Shown piece after piece: positions 16,808 through 25,393 of a stretch of 64,000 nucleotides of DNA (position 1 is the stretch's first letter; every line of letters starts with the position of its first letter). The DNA comes from an uncultured Mucilaginibacter sp. (GTDB lineage: Bacteria > Bacteroidota > Bacteroidia > Sphingobacteriales > Sphingobacteriaceae). Below the pieces are notes generated by a model. The model had not been told where the DNA came from and ran no database searches. It saw only the letters and a list, made by a program, of their open reading frames with translations. The translations under genes were made by a program, and so were the position numbers. The DNA lies in assembly GCF_946479965.1 (NCBI RefSeq), contig NZ_CAMLHX010000016.1:1-64000 (forward strand), read 5' to 3'.

Positions 16808-16993
16808 ATGAAAAGATCATCATTAATCTGTCCAGCCTGCCAGTCATCATTTCATCATCGCGAAAAACGAAGCTGGTTTATTAAGCATGTGCTTTTTTAC
16901 TTGCCTTTTAAAGTTTATTTCTGCGAGCGGTGCAGCAAAGATGTGTATATCCTTTTTCGCGATCATCAGCAAAGCGAACAAACGGCAGCTTAA
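16808..16993 (+). CDS. Tiny double-CxxC protein 2
   Basis: 61-aa paralog of the preceding gene, 37 bp downstream. CPAC near residue 8 and CERC near 39 are separated by WFIKHVLFYLPFKVYFC, matching the first protein at W, F, K, L-F, P, K, Y-F-C. ATG at 16808 is preferred; a TTG at 16796 would add MENK. The C-terminal tails are unrelated (acidic/polar here, basic in the first), so the two may have different partners. No known function. Confidence 0.62.
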   Translation: MKRSSLICPACQSSFHHREKRSWFIKHVLFYLPFKVYFCERCSKDVYILFRDHQQSEQTAA

Positions 16994-17036
16994 TGAATGT
17001 ATTTAACGGAACAAATATTAATAAATAAAGAATTGC

Positions 17037-17093
17037 AACCGATTTCGGGGATGGCGGTACCAAGGGGGTCGCGGTTCCGCTCCCGGATCGGTT
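17037..17093. other. GC-rich hairpin between convergent genes
   Basis: AACCGAT (17037-17043) pairs with ATCGGTT (17087-17093), with inner CGGG/CCCG and GCGG/CCGC pairs. It is far more GC-rich than its surroundings and has no T-tract, so it is not a standard terminator. It lies between the end of the CxxC pair and the end of rsmG. Confidence 0.55.
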
Positions 17094-17097
17094 TGCC

Positions 17098-17727
17098 TTA
17101 TAAGGTTTTAACGTAAATAACCTGCTTGGTATCAAAAAAATCTTCCATAAAAAAATCCCTCAGGTAAAATTGCTGCACGTTTAAACCAGATTCGGCTATC
17201 TCTTCGGTCAGATCACCGCCCTTTAAATATAAAAGACCATTGGCCAGGGCGTTTTTTGATTGCTTGTTATACTTGTTTTTTATCCAGGGATGGAAGTCTT
17301 TTAATCGTGTTACGGCTCTTGACACTACAAAATCAAATTTCTCGTCAACATGCTCTGCCCGTACATGCGCGGCCCGCACATTTTTAAGCCCAAGTGCACT
17401 GGCTACTTCCTGCACTACTTTTATTTTTTTACCTATGGAATCCACCAAAAAGAACTGAGTTTCAGGAAACATAATGGCCAGCGGTATACCCGGAAAGCCT
17501 CCGCCGGTACCCACATCAAGCACCTTTTCGCCGGGTAAAAACGGCATTACCTTAGCTATGCCTAATGAGTGAAGCACGTGCCGCTCAAATAATTGATCAA
17601 TATCCTTGCGCGAGATTACGTTAATCTGGTTGTTCCACAATTCATAAAGCCCGGGCAAGCTTTCAAACTGCTGTTTTTGCGTTGTTGTAAGATCAGGAAA
17701 ATAAGAAAATAAAGCCTCAGATGTCAT
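17098..17727 (-). CDS. rsmG: 16S rRNA (guanine527-N7)-methyltransferase RsmG
   Basis: 209-aa SAM-dependent methyltransferase that modifies G527 in the 530 loop of 16S rRNA; loss gives low-level streptomycin resistance in many species. Visible: WNNQINVISRKD, HVLHSLGIAK, the SAM motif VLDVGTGGGFPGIPLA (near residues 69-84), FLVDSIGKKIKVVQEV and FVVSRAVTRL. Length is typical. Its first codons overlap the end of the sigma-factor gene by 11 bp, so it is the last gene of a three-gene operon. Confidence 0.95.
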   Translation of the reverse strand: MTSEALFSYFPDLTTTQKQQFESLPGLYELWNNQINVISRKDIDQLFERHVLHSLGIAKVMPFLPGEKVLDVGTGGGFPGIPLAIMFPETQFFLVDSIGKKIKVVQEVASALGLKNVRAAHVRAEHVDEKFDFVVSRAVTRLKDFHPWIKNKYNKQSKNALANGLLYLKGGDLTEEIAESGLNVQQFYLRDFFMEDFFDTKQVIYVKTL

Positions 17728-18322
17728 CTCTGCTAACGCGGTTTATAATGTTGCCTAACAGGTATCGGGCTCTGAACAATTGTGCCTTAACGGTACCTAA
17801 TGGCAGATCCAGCTGCTGAGAGATTTCCTCGTAGGATAGCTCGTCAAAATAACGGAGGGTTATTAAGTTACGGTATCGCTGCGGTAAACTCTGTATAAGC
17901 AGCTTTAATTCTTCGGTTTGTTGTTTTTTTATGGATGTTTCCTCAGGGTTCAAAACATCTGCCTTTATCTGCAGTTGCTTTTCTTCGCCATCTTCATCCA
18001 TCATTCCGTGGATAGAAAGCGTATTCAGTTTCTTTTTGCGGATAAAATCTATACAATTGTTAGTAGCAACCCTAAACAACCACGTGCTAAAGGCATAATC
18101 AGGCTGGTATTTTTCCAACTTTTCAAATGCCTTGGCAAAGGTCTCTACAGTAAGATCCATGGCGTCCTCTTTATTGTTCACCATTTTAAGCACCATAAAA
18201 TAAATGGAATCTTTGTACCGATGCATTAAATCAGCGTAGGCTTTCTGATTGCCTTCACGTGCTTTCACAACCAGGTGAAAGTCGTTTTTTGCATTTTCGG
18301 TAAAATTGGCGTTTATTTCCAT
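17717..18322 (-). CDS. ECF-type RNA polymerase sigma factor
   Basis: 201-aa sigma-70 family factor with region 2 (AYADLMHRYKDSIYFMVLKM, DLTVETFAKAFEKLEKYQ, FSTWLFRVATNNCIDFIRKK) and region 4 (LPQRYRNLITLRYFDELSYEEI, LPLGTVKAQLFRARYLL); region 3 is absent, as in ECF sigmas. ATG at 18322 overlaps the upstream glycosyltransferase end by 10 bp, an arrangement that implies translational coupling. No anti-sigma gene is next to it, so control is not visible. It directs a regulon that cannot be named from sequence. Confidence 0.9.
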   Translation of the reverse strand: MEINANFTENAKNDFHLVVKAREGNQKAYADLMHRYKDSIYFMVLKMVNNKEDAMDLTVETFAKAFEKLEKYQPDYAFSTWLFRVATNNCIDFIRKKKLNTLSIHGMMDEDGEEKQLQIKADVLNPEETSIKKQQTEELKLLIQSLPQRYRNLITLRYFDELSYEEISQQLDLPLGTVKAQLFRARYLLGNIINRVSRDDI

Positions 18323-19437
18323 TGCCTGGTTTTTACGAGTGTACCGATAAGGCCAAATACACTTATGTAAATGTAGTAAACAAAATCCATCAGCGGCATA
18401 TACCAAAGCTGCGGCATAGCGGCTAATTTTTTAAATATCTTACTATAAATTATAAGCTGTATTATCCATCGCATTATAAAAACACCAAAAACCCATAAAG
18501 GTTCTATATTTAAAATAAGGCATGCCGCAAGTACAACATAAAATACCAATCCGCTCAAGGCATCAGTGCTTAGCATTCGGCGGTGTTTGGCGCGATATAG
18601 CTTCCCTACTCCCATATGCCGCTTTTTCTGGCGGTACAAGTCGCCAAATGATGTTTTGGCCTGGGTATAAATAAAGGCATCGGGATGGATCTCAATGGCT
18701 GTATTAACAGGGGTGGCATTTTGATTGACAAACAGATCGTCATCGCCTGACAGTACGTGCATATGCGATGCAAAGCCCTTATTCGCAAAAAATAAAGTTT
18801 TGGTATAAGCCAAATTGCGGCCTATGCCCATATATGCATTACCATTTAAAGCTGCCGACAAATAATTTATTGCTGTTTTTAAGGTTTCAAAGCGGATGAT
18901 CGAATTTAGGATTTTTTTTGTTTCAATATAAGGCGAGTATCCCAAAACGATTTGTGTTTGGGGGTGCTCAAACTTAGCGGCCATATAAGTTATCCAGTTT
19001 TTTGATGCCGGCCTGCAGTCTGCGTCGGTAAATAACAAATGCTCATGTGTCGCCGCTTTTATGCCGAGGGTAAGGGCGAACTTTTTACCTGTTTTAAAGC
19101 GCACGTGCTCGGTTTTTGTAACCACTTTAAGGTTTGGATAACGTTTTTGTAACTCTTGCAAAACCAGGTCCGAATCATCCACCGAGCAATCATTCACAAC
19201 AATTACTTCAAAGTCCGGGTAATCCTGCTGCAATATAGCGGGCAGATTTTCCTTTAGGTTATTTTCTTCATTACGGGCGCTTATAATAACAGACACAGGC
19301 AATTTGGCTTCAGGCAACGCTTCGGTAGGCTGGTAAGTAGCTAACGACCGCTGATGTGCTACCAGATAATATAACTGAATAACGAACGTCAGCAAAAAAA
19401 TACCCAGTAAAGTAACGCGTAAATAAAGATCTAACAC
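18313..19437 (-). CDS. Membrane-anchored family 2 glycosyltransferase
   Basis: About 374 aa. An N-terminal membrane segment (LRVTLLGIFLLTFVIQLYYLV) is followed by a GT-A domain: VSVIISARNEENNLKENLPAIL, FEVIVVNDCSVDDSD, metal-binding FTDADCRP, the GDDDLFVNQ acceptor-side motif and a QKKRHMGVG segment near the usual Q/RxxRW site. Two or three C-terminal membrane segments follow. This is the processive-type GT2 layout, but the product is unknown. Start is uncertain: TTG at 19458 overlaps a -7-like CAACTTTG on this strand, so GTG at 19437 is preferred. First gene of the operon with the sigma factor and rsmG. Confidence 0.85.
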   Translation of the reverse strand: MLDLYLRVTLLGIFLLTFVIQLYYLVAHQRSLATYQPTEALPEAKLPVSVIISARNEENNLKENLPAILQQDYPDFEVIVVNDCSVDDSDLVLQELQKRYPNLKVVTKTEHVRFKTGKKFALTLGIKAATHEHLLFTDADCRPASKNWITYMAAKFEHPQTQIVLGYSPYIETKKILNSIIRFETLKTAINYLSAALNGNAYMGIGRNLAYTKTLFFANKGFASHMHVLSGDDDLFVNQNATPVNTAIEIHPDAFIYTQAKTSFGDLYRQKKRHMGVGKLYRAKHRRMLSTDALSGLVFYVVLAACLILNIEPLWVFGVFIMRWIIQLIIYSKIFKKLAAMPQLWYMPLMDFVYYIYISVFGLIGTLVKTRQWK

Positions 19438-19484
19438 TGAATTTAAATGAGGCAGCAAAGTTGTTAAATTTAGTTGAATTTTTA

Positions 19485-19598
19485 GTTGAATAGTGATCAG
19501 AGAATGGTGATTACTTTAATTAATCGTTTGCGGTTGCTGCCCACTCCATTAAACTTTCCTGATCTCTGACCGCCAATCACTGCTCACTATTCATTAAC
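19485..19598. repeat. Inverted word-repeat upstream of tgt
   Basis: GAATAGTGATCAGAG and TGGTGATT on the left face ATCTCTGACCGCCAATCAC and TGCTCACTATTC on the right, which is the reverse complement of the same words (GAATAGTGA, GTGATT, CAGAG). The right arm runs straight into the -7 box of tgt. Confidence 0.65.
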
Positions 19599-19602
19599 TT
19601 TG
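19595..19602 (+). promoter_or_regulatory. -7 box of tgt
   Basis: TAACTTTG is an exact TAnnTTTG match 11 nt before the tgt ATG, giving a very short leader. No clear -33 TTTG is found. Confidence 0.45.
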
Positions 19603-19613
19603 CCCCCTGCAAA

Positions 19614-20744
19614 ATGAAATTTAATTTAACAGCACAAGATCCGCTATCAAAAGCCCGCGCAGGCCAGATCACAACAGATCACGGAACTATACCAACTCCA
19701 ATTTTTATGCCTGTGGGTACCGCCGGTACTGTAAAAGCTGTGCACCAACGCGAGTTGAAAGACGATATAGAAGCCAAAATAATTTTAGGTAATACCTACC
19801 ATCTTTATTTAAGGCCGGGTTTGGATGTGCTTGAACGGGCAGGCGGCCTGCATAAATTTAACGGTTGGGATGGGCCGATATTGACCGATAGCGGCGGCTA
19901 CCAGGTTTACTCGTTAAGCGAGGTGCGTAAGATAAAAGAAGAAGGAGTTACTTTCCGCTCGCATATTGATGGCTCGAAGCATTTGTTTACGCCCGAGAAT
20001 GTGATGGATATACAGCGTGTAATAGGTGCCGACATTATAATGGCATTTGATGAATGCACGCCTTATCCATGCGACTATAACTACGCTAAAAAGTCTATTG
20101 AAATGACCCACCGCTGGCTTAAACGCTGTTGCGACAGGTTTGACAGCACTGAGCCAAAATACGGATATAGCCAAACGTTGTTTCCTATTGTGCAGGGATC
20201 AGTTTATAAAGATCTGCGCGTACGTTCAGCCGAAGTTATTGCCTCTTTTGAGCGCGAAGGCAACGCTATAGGCGGGCTTTCAGTAGGTGAGCCAGCCGAA
20301 GAAATGTATGCCATGACAGAATTGGTGTGCAATATATTACCGGAGCAAAAACCACGTTATTTAATGGGCGTAGGTACGCCTGTTAACTTATTAGAGAATA
20401 TTGCCTTGGGTGTGGATATGTTTGACTGTGTTATGCCTACCCGCAATGCCCGCAACGGTATGCTTTTTACAAGGAATGGCGTTATCAACATAAAAAATGA
20501 AAAGTGGAAGGATGATTTTTCGCCGATAGAGGACGATAGCACCCTGTTTGCAGATAAGCAGTACACCAAAGCTTATTTACGCCATTTAATACACTCGGGC
20601 GAAATGCTGGGCGCACAAATAGCTACATTGCATAATCTGCATTTTTATTTGTGGTTGATGGCAGAGGCACGTGCCAAGATCATATCGGGCGAATTTACTG
20701 CATGGAAGAATATAATGGTTAACCGCTTGGCCCAGAGGCTTTAA
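19614..20744 (+). CDS. tgt: Queuine/preQ1 tRNA-ribosyltransferase
   Basis: 376-aa enzyme that exchanges guanine for preQ1 at position 34 of tRNAs with GUN anticodons. Motifs: PTPIFMPVGTAGTVKAV, GNTYHLYLRPG, LTDSGGYQVYSLSEVRK, MAFDECTPYP, IGGLSVGEPAEEM and the catalytic-loop FDCVMPTRNARNGMLFT. The zinc-binding CxCxxC normally before YxRHL is absent: the sequence is PIEDDSTLFADKQYTKAYLRHL, although the HxxHN-side ATLHNLHFYL is present. Such zinc-site loss may be usual in Bacteroidota, as I recall. The stop is followed at once by the next ATG. Confidence 0.95.
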   Translation: MKFNLTAQDPLSKARAGQITTDHGTIPTPIFMPVGTAGTVKAVHQRELKDDIEAKIILGNTYHLYLRPGLDVLERAGGLHKFNGWDGPILTDSGGYQVYSLSEVRKIKEEGVTFRSHIDGSKHLFTPENVMDIQRVIGADIIMAFDECTPYPCDYNYAKKSIEMTHRWLKRCCDRFDSTEPKYGYSQTLFPIVQGSVYKDLRVRSAEVIASFEREGNAIGGLSVGEPAEEMYAMTELVCNILPEQKPRYLMGVGTPVNLLENIALGVDMFDCVMPTRNARNGMLFTRNGVINIKNEKWKDDFSPIEDDSTLFADKQYTKAYLRHLIHSGEMLGAQIATLHNLHFYLWLMAEARAKIISGEFTAWKNIMVNRLAQRL

Positions 20745-21842
20745 ATGAAGGCATTTTTATACAGACACCTTAAGATACTTGACCGGTACATTATAAAAAA
20801 GTACCTGGGCACGTTCGTTTTTACGCTGGTTATAGTTATAACCATATCTGTGGTGTTTGATGTATCAGAACACCTTGATAATTTTTTAACCCACAACAAA
20901 TCGTTTTTTGAGATAGCCAGGTACTATATGGGGTTCATCCCTTTCTTCGTAGACATGCTATCGCCATTGATAACCTTTTTGGCAGTGATATTCTTCACGG
21001 CTAAAATGGCTAACCAAACAGAGATTGTACCGATATTGAGCAGTAAGGCAAGCTTTATGCGTTTTTTAAGGCCTTACATAATTACGGCTACTCTAATCTT
21101 CATCGTTTCGCTTATCGGCAAAGTTTATATTATACCCTATACTAACCAGATAAAGGTGACTTTTGAAAATGAGAACGGATTTAACGGAGAGTACAATGTG
21201 AAGAACGAAGTGCACCTGCAGTTGGACAAAAGCACTTATGTTTACGTGCAATCGTTTGATAAATATTCAAAAACAGGCTACCAGTTTGTTCTGGAAAAAT
21301 TTGATGGTGATTTTATGAAGGAAAGGATAGTTGCTAATACAATTGTCTATGATTCTGTGAAAAATGTATGGAGCATGCGCGATTATTCTGTGCGTTACAT
21401 AAACGGCCTGAAGGAGAAATTAGTAAACAATCTTAACAAGGATACAGTGCTTAAAATGCAACCATCGGATTTTGAAGTAATAAGTAACATGTATTCTGCT
21501 ATGGCCTTATCCGAATTGAATAAACGGATAGACCAGGAAAAAATAAGAGGCTCAGGTGACTTGAAGGATATGCTTTTTGAGAAATATCGTCGCTTTGTTT
21601 ATCCGTTCGCATCCTTTGTTCTTACTGCAATTGGGGTGTCTATTTCATCGCGGCGGGTAAGAGGAGGTATTGGCATGCCGTTGGGGATAGGCTTGTTTCT
21701 TTGCTTTGCTTACATAGTGGTTGATAAATTCTCGCTGGTATTCGCTATTAAGGGCGGTCTTGAACCGTTTATAGCAACACTTATACCCAATTGCTTTTTC
21801 GGCCTGTTGGGGCTTTACCTGCTTTATAAGGCACCTAAATAA
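20745..21842 (+). CDS. LptF/LptG (YjgP/YjgQ) family lipopolysaccharide export permease
   Basis: 365-aa inner-membrane protein with the YjgP/YjgQ layout: N-terminal membrane segments (YIIKKYLGTFVFTLVIVITISVVF and two more to about residue 125), a periplasmic beta-jellyroll (about 140-260) and three C-terminal segments (YPFASFVLTAIGVSISS, GGIGMPLGIGLFLCFAYIVV and the end). The start LDRYIIKKYL fits LptG-type N-termini. It would pull LPS or lipooligosaccharide from the inner membrane toward LptC/A/D. It abuts tgt (0 bp) and overlaps the next gene by one base, so the three form an operon. Confidence 0.88.
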   Translation: MKAFLYRHLKILDRYIIKKYLGTFVFTLVIVITISVVFDVSEHLDNFLTHNKSFFEIARYYMGFIPFFVDMLSPLITFLAVIFFTAKMANQTEIVPILSSKASFMRFLRPYIITATLIFIVSLIGKVYIIPYTNQIKVTFENENGFNGEYNVKNEVHLQLDKSTYVYVQSFDKYSKTGYQFVLEKFDGDFMKERIVANTIVYDSVKNVWSMRDYSVRYINGLKEKLVNNLNKDTVLKMQPSDFEVISNMYSAMALSELNKRIDQEKIRGSGDLKDMLFEKYRRFVYPFASFVLTAIGVSISSRRVRGGIGMPLGIGLFLCFAYIVVDKFSLVFAIKGGLEPFIATLIPNCFFGLLGLYLLYKAPK

Positions 21843-22747
21843 TGAAACGTACAGAATCATTAAATTCTGCGGTTAATAACAATCTCCTTATTCTCCATTT
21901 TACTGTTTTTATATGGGGCTTTACAAGCATTTTAGGCGCTTTGATTTCCATTTCGGCGGTACAGCTGGTTTGGTATAGGGTGCTTATAGCAGCCGTTTCC
22001 TTGTTCCTGTATTTTAAATTCAATAAAACGGCGTTTAAAATAACCCGAAAAAGTTTTCTGCAACTGGCCTTTATAGGTGCAATGGTGGGCGCTCACTGGA
22101 TCTTATTCTTTGCTTCTATTAAGTTAGCCAACGTTCCTGTGGCGCTGGTATGCCTGTCATCTATCACTTTATTTACAGCAATACTTGATCCACTCATCAG
22201 CAAAAAGCAAATTTCAAAGCTGGAGATAGTTGCGGGGATTTTAATAATAACCGGCATAATCATAATTTTCAAATTTGAGGTACGATACACTAAGGGTATA
22301 ATAGCCGGCCTGTGCAGCGCCTTGTTTGCATCACTGTTTTCCATTGCCAACTCTATACAGATCAAAAAATACCAGGCTCCTGTAATTGCTTTTTACGAGT
22401 TGATAGGTGCCTTTTTCTGGACAACGCTATACCTTGTTTTTACCGGTGGTTTTGATAAATACATGCTACTGCACCGCGCCGATATCGGATATTTATTGTT
22501 GTTGGGAACGGTTTGTACATCCCTGGCCTACGTCGCCGGCGTGTCGGTAATGCGTGAACTTTCTGCCTTTCGCGTAGCGCTTATTACCAACCTCGAACCC
22601 GTCTATGGCATCTTAATGTCCTTTCTTTTTTTTGGCGATAGTGATAAAATGACTGCCGGATTTTGGGTAGGAGCGGCCATTATTTTGTCTACTATCTTTC
22701 TGTTTCCGGTAGCACGCAAGCACATCAACAGCCGTCAGCAACGCTGA
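21842..22747 (+). CDS. EamA-family (DMT) transporter
   Basis: 301-aa membrane protein with about ten segments in two EamA halves: FTVFIWGFTSILGALISISAV opens the first, with KTAFKITRKSFLQLAFIGAMVGAH and VPVALVCLSSITLFTAILDPLI; the second starts KGIIAGLCSALFASLFSIAN and ends GFWVGAAIILSTIFLFPVA. DMT transporters export or import amino acids and metabolites; no substrate is indicated. The start codon overlaps the stop of the LptG-like gene (TAATG). Confidence 0.85.
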   Translation: MKRTESLNSAVNNNLLILHFTVFIWGFTSILGALISISAVQLVWYRVLIAAVSLFLYFKFNKTAFKITRKSFLQLAFIGAMVGAHWILFFASIKLANVPVALVCLSSITLFTAILDPLISKKQISKLEIVAGILIITGIIIIFKFEVRYTKGIIAGLCSALFASLFSIANSIQIKKYQAPVIAFYELIGAFFWTTLYLVFTGGFDKYMLLHRADIGYLLLLGTVCTSLAYVAGVSVMRELSAFRVALITNLEPVYGILMSFLFFGDSDKMTAGFWVGAAIILSTIFLFPVARKHINSRQQR

Positions 22748-23558
22748 TTTACCCCTCCTGTTTTTCTCAGTTTGTAAACATATAGCAGGGTAGGGGGCAA
22801 AATCCTAATACTCCCAAATGTATTTTAAAGCGATGTAAGCCACGCTGTAAATCCATCATCTGCATATACATTTCCAAAAATATAACGCGTTACAGGGCAA
22901 ATTTTAAAAGGCGATTTGTGTAATGAAATAGCTGTGTAGGTCAATGACATCGAAAGGGCATATTCAGCTGTATTTAAGCCGAAATTTTGTATTTATTCAT
23001 CAGTATTTTGTAATATTTTTATAATTATAAAACCTTAATAATCAATATATATAAAACTATAATTGAAACTATGACTGTAGATAAAGGTATTTAAGTTAAA
23101 GAATTAAAAACTAAATAATTTAGTAATTGGATTTAATTGCTTAATATTATGATATAACTTATTAATAATGAGAATAATAACTAATTTTAAATAAATAATT
23201 AAATTACATTTGGAAATTTGATACTGTTGCGAGTGAGTTAGTGTACCAAAACGACGTTTTTCATATTTAGCGAAAAATCGCGGTGTGTTGCTGTGCAAAA
23301 TTTTACATGTCATTTTTGATAGGATTTTTCTTAATAGCCTGTCCTGGCGTCAGCGATTTTTTGGAGGAAGCAACACAACCCGTCTTCAAATCATTCTCAG
23401 CTACCTCAATGGCATGGAGGTGTAATTATGGATTAGTTGCTTTGGGTAAGTCGTGGCTTGGATAGGATGATCTTTTTTAATGTCACACAATATCAAATTG
23501 CATTTCCTTTCCATTAATAAAAATCGGATATTGGATAAACAATAAACCACAAGCCGCC
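22748..23558. other. Long AT-rich intergenic region
   Basis: 811 bp without a credible gene. A GC-richer dyad, CCCCTCCTG with CAGGGTAGGGG, lies near 22753-22797 and may end the tgt operon. The rest to about 23,220 is very AT-rich (many TTAATAATTA-type runs). A stretch of normal composition at 23,270-23,460 has broken reading frames and could be the remains of a gene, but I see no family motif. Confidence 0.5.
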
Positions 23559-23843
23559 ATGCGTATAACCACAATGCTTATCATCTTTATCACAATACTG
23601 CTAACTGTAGTACTGATGCAAAATACTGATCCGGTTCGATTCACTATTCTGTTCTCTGATGTTCGGATGTCAAAACTTACGGCAATGGCCATTACCGCCT
23701 TGGTGGGTTTTGTTTTGGGCTATATGGTAGGGCGACCAAAAAGAGCGCGCGAGATAGCACCTCAATATCACGAGGGCGAGCATGACCAAGATGATCCTAA
23801 TACACTAAGTGAGGAAGACAGGAAGTATATTAGCAACGACTAA
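23559..23843 (+). CDS. LapA-domain membrane protein
   Basis: 94 aa. Two membrane segments (MLIIFITILLTVVLMQN and LTAMAITALVGFVLGYMVGR) flank the short loop TDPVRFTILFSDVRMSK, which is the LapA/DUF1049 pattern (QN..PV.F.ILF at the first turn), with an acidic C-terminal tail (HEGEHDQDDPNTLSEED). LapA-domain proteins take part in envelope and LPS assembly in gamma-proteobacteria; the role here is open. Confidence 0.8.
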   Translation: MRITTMLIIFITILLTVVLMQNTDPVRFTILFSDVRMSKLTAMAITALVGFVLGYMVGRPKRAREIAPQYHEGEHDQDDPNTLSEEDRKYISND

Positions 23844-23876
23844 CTGCAAAAATTTAAGTCTATCAGGTAGGTAACA

Positions 23877-25055
23877 CTACACCTTCCTCCTTTTCATCTC
23901 CTTTACAATCAAACTCAGCTCACGGCTCATTTGGCCGGATATGGCGGTGTTTTCCTGCGCCCGGCGAAACAGGTAAGGCATTACAGCTTTGATCGGTCCG
24001 TAAGGCACGTATTTGGCTACATTATAGCCGGCATCGGCCAGGTTAAAGCTTAGGTTATCGCTCATGCCCAAAAGCTGCGCAAAATAAACGTGTTTATGCG
24101 TTGGATCTATTTCTTTCATCCTTAGCAGGTCGGTTAAAAACCGGCAGCTATCTTCATTATGGGTTCCGGCAACAAAAGCTATGGTGTTGATATTATCTGT
24201 ACAGTAATCTAACGCGAAATTAAAATCCCTATCTGTAGTAAATTTATCCGGTTGTATAGGCGAAGGATAGCCCAGCTCATCGGCCCTGTTGCGTTCCTTT
24301 TCCATATAAGCGCCCCTAACCAACTTCGCCCCTAAAATAAACTGCTCAGCTATGGCTGTTTCGCTGTCCTGCTTTAACGATGCCAGCTTATCAGCTCTGT
24401 ACAACTGATAGGTATTGTAAACAATAGCCAGCTCTTTATTAAAACGGCGCATCATATTGATGGCAAGCAGATCAATGGTATCTTGTATCCAGCTTTCTTC
24501 AGCATCTATCATTACCGGTACACCGGCCTGGTACGCTTTTTCGCATATCGCCAACACCCTATCAGCTACACATTGCCATTCCTCCGTCTCTGCGTCGGTA
24601 AGGGGCATGCGCTCGTCCATTTTCTGCAGTAAAGCGAGTCTCGCCACCCCTGTTACCTTAAAAACGGTTATGGGTATTGATGGGTCCTTAGCGGCCCGCC
24701 TTATAGTGCGTAGTATCTCATCGCGGGTTTCGTCAAAAACCTTTTCGTCGTCCTCTCCCTCTATCGAGTAATCTAAAATGGTGCCTACGCCACCTTTCGC
24801 AAGTGTTTGGATGGTGGTTTCGCATTCGCGGATGTTCTCGCCACCGCAAAACTGCCTGAATATGGTTTTTTTGATAAGGCCCTGTATGGGCAAGCCTATT
24901 TTTAGCGCGAAGGCGGTAAGCGGCGGACCGATGTTCACCAAAAAATTGCTGTTTATTACCTTAAATAACCAGTAGGCGCGTTTTAAGTCGGAATTTGAAG
25001 CATGGCGAAATGCCACCTCCGTATTTTCGAACGATAGAGGTTGTTCTTTGTGCAT
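23877..25055 (-). CDS. Proline dehydrogenase
   Basis: 392-aa FAD enzyme for the first step of proline degradation (proline to pyrroline-5-carboxylate). TIM-barrel motifs: KGGVGTILDYSIEG, FKVTGVARLALLQKM, VPVMIDAEESWIQD, IVYNTYQLYR, FILGAKLVRGAYMEKER and the C-terminal PYGPIKAVMPYLFRRAQEN. Stand-alone, not fused to the P5C dehydrogenase. ATG at 25055 fits the family; an upstream in-frame codon would add 13 residues. Divergent from the S4/aroB pair, a neighbourhood often seen in Bacteroidota. Confidence 0.93.
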   Translation of the reverse strand: MHKEQPLSFENTEVAFRHASNSDLKRAYWLFKVINSNFLVNIGPPLTAFALKIGLPIQGLIKKTIFRQFCGGENIRECETTIQTLAKGGVGTILDYSIEGEDDEKVFDETRDEILRTIRRAAKDPSIPITVFKVTGVARLALLQKMDERMPLTDAETEEWQCVADRVLAICEKAYQAGVPVMIDAEESWIQDTIDLLAINMMRRFNKELAIVYNTYQLYRADKLASLKQDSETAIAEQFILGAKLVRGAYMEKERNRADELGYPSPIQPDKFTTDRDFNFALDYCTDNINTIAFVAGTHNEDSCRFLTDLLRMKEIDPTHKHVYFAQLLGMSDNLSFNLADAGYNVAKYVPYGPIKAVMPYLFRRAQENTAISGQMSRELSLIVKEMKRRKV

Positions 25056-25167
25056 GGATAATAAGTATGGCCCTGCATTGCATTTTTGGTGCAATACATG
25101 GACAGATCAGTTAATGCCGCTAAATTATAAAATGTATATTAGATAACTCAATATTCTGCGAATAGTT

Positions 25168-25175
25168 TATTTTTG
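25168..25175 (+). promoter_or_regulatory. -7 box of the S4/aroB operon
   Basis: TATTTTTG matches TAnnTTTG and ends 7 nt before the ATG at 25183, so the transcript would be almost leaderless. Confidence 0.42.
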
Positions 25176-25182
25176 CTGGCAC

Positions 25183-25389
25183 ATGATTGAATTTAAAGTA
25201 ACCGGCGATTTCATCCCTATGATACAATTGTTAAAGGCTACTAACCTGGTGCAAACCGGCGGCGAAGCGCAAATAGTTGTAGATGAGGGCGAAGTAAAAT
25301 ACAATGGCCAGGTTGACTATCGCAAACGGCTAAAAGTGAGAGCGGGCGATATAGTTGAATTTGGTGGAGAGACAATAAAAGTGATATAA
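25183..25389 (+). CDS. S4-domain RNA-binding protein (YbcJ-like)
   Basis: 68-aa protein that is little more than an S4 fold: FIPMIQLLKATNLVQTGGEAQIVVDEGEV then YNGQVDYRKRLKVRAGDIVEFGG. The alpha-L motif binds structured RNA in ribosomal protein S4 and pseudouridine synthases; small YbcJ-type proteins are thought to associate with ribosomal RNA. It precedes aroB by 4 bp, so they are co-transcribed. Confidence 0.9.
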   Translation: MIEFKVTGDFIPMIQLLKATNLVQTGGEAQIVVDEGEVKYNGQVDYRKRLKVRAGDIVEFGGETIKVI

Positions 25390-25393
25390 GAAA

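Noticed and set aside
23104..23313. A 69-codon minus-strand frame in the AT-rich gap
   Set aside because: Composition-driven, rich in Ile/Lys/Asn/Leu with no motif or promoter.
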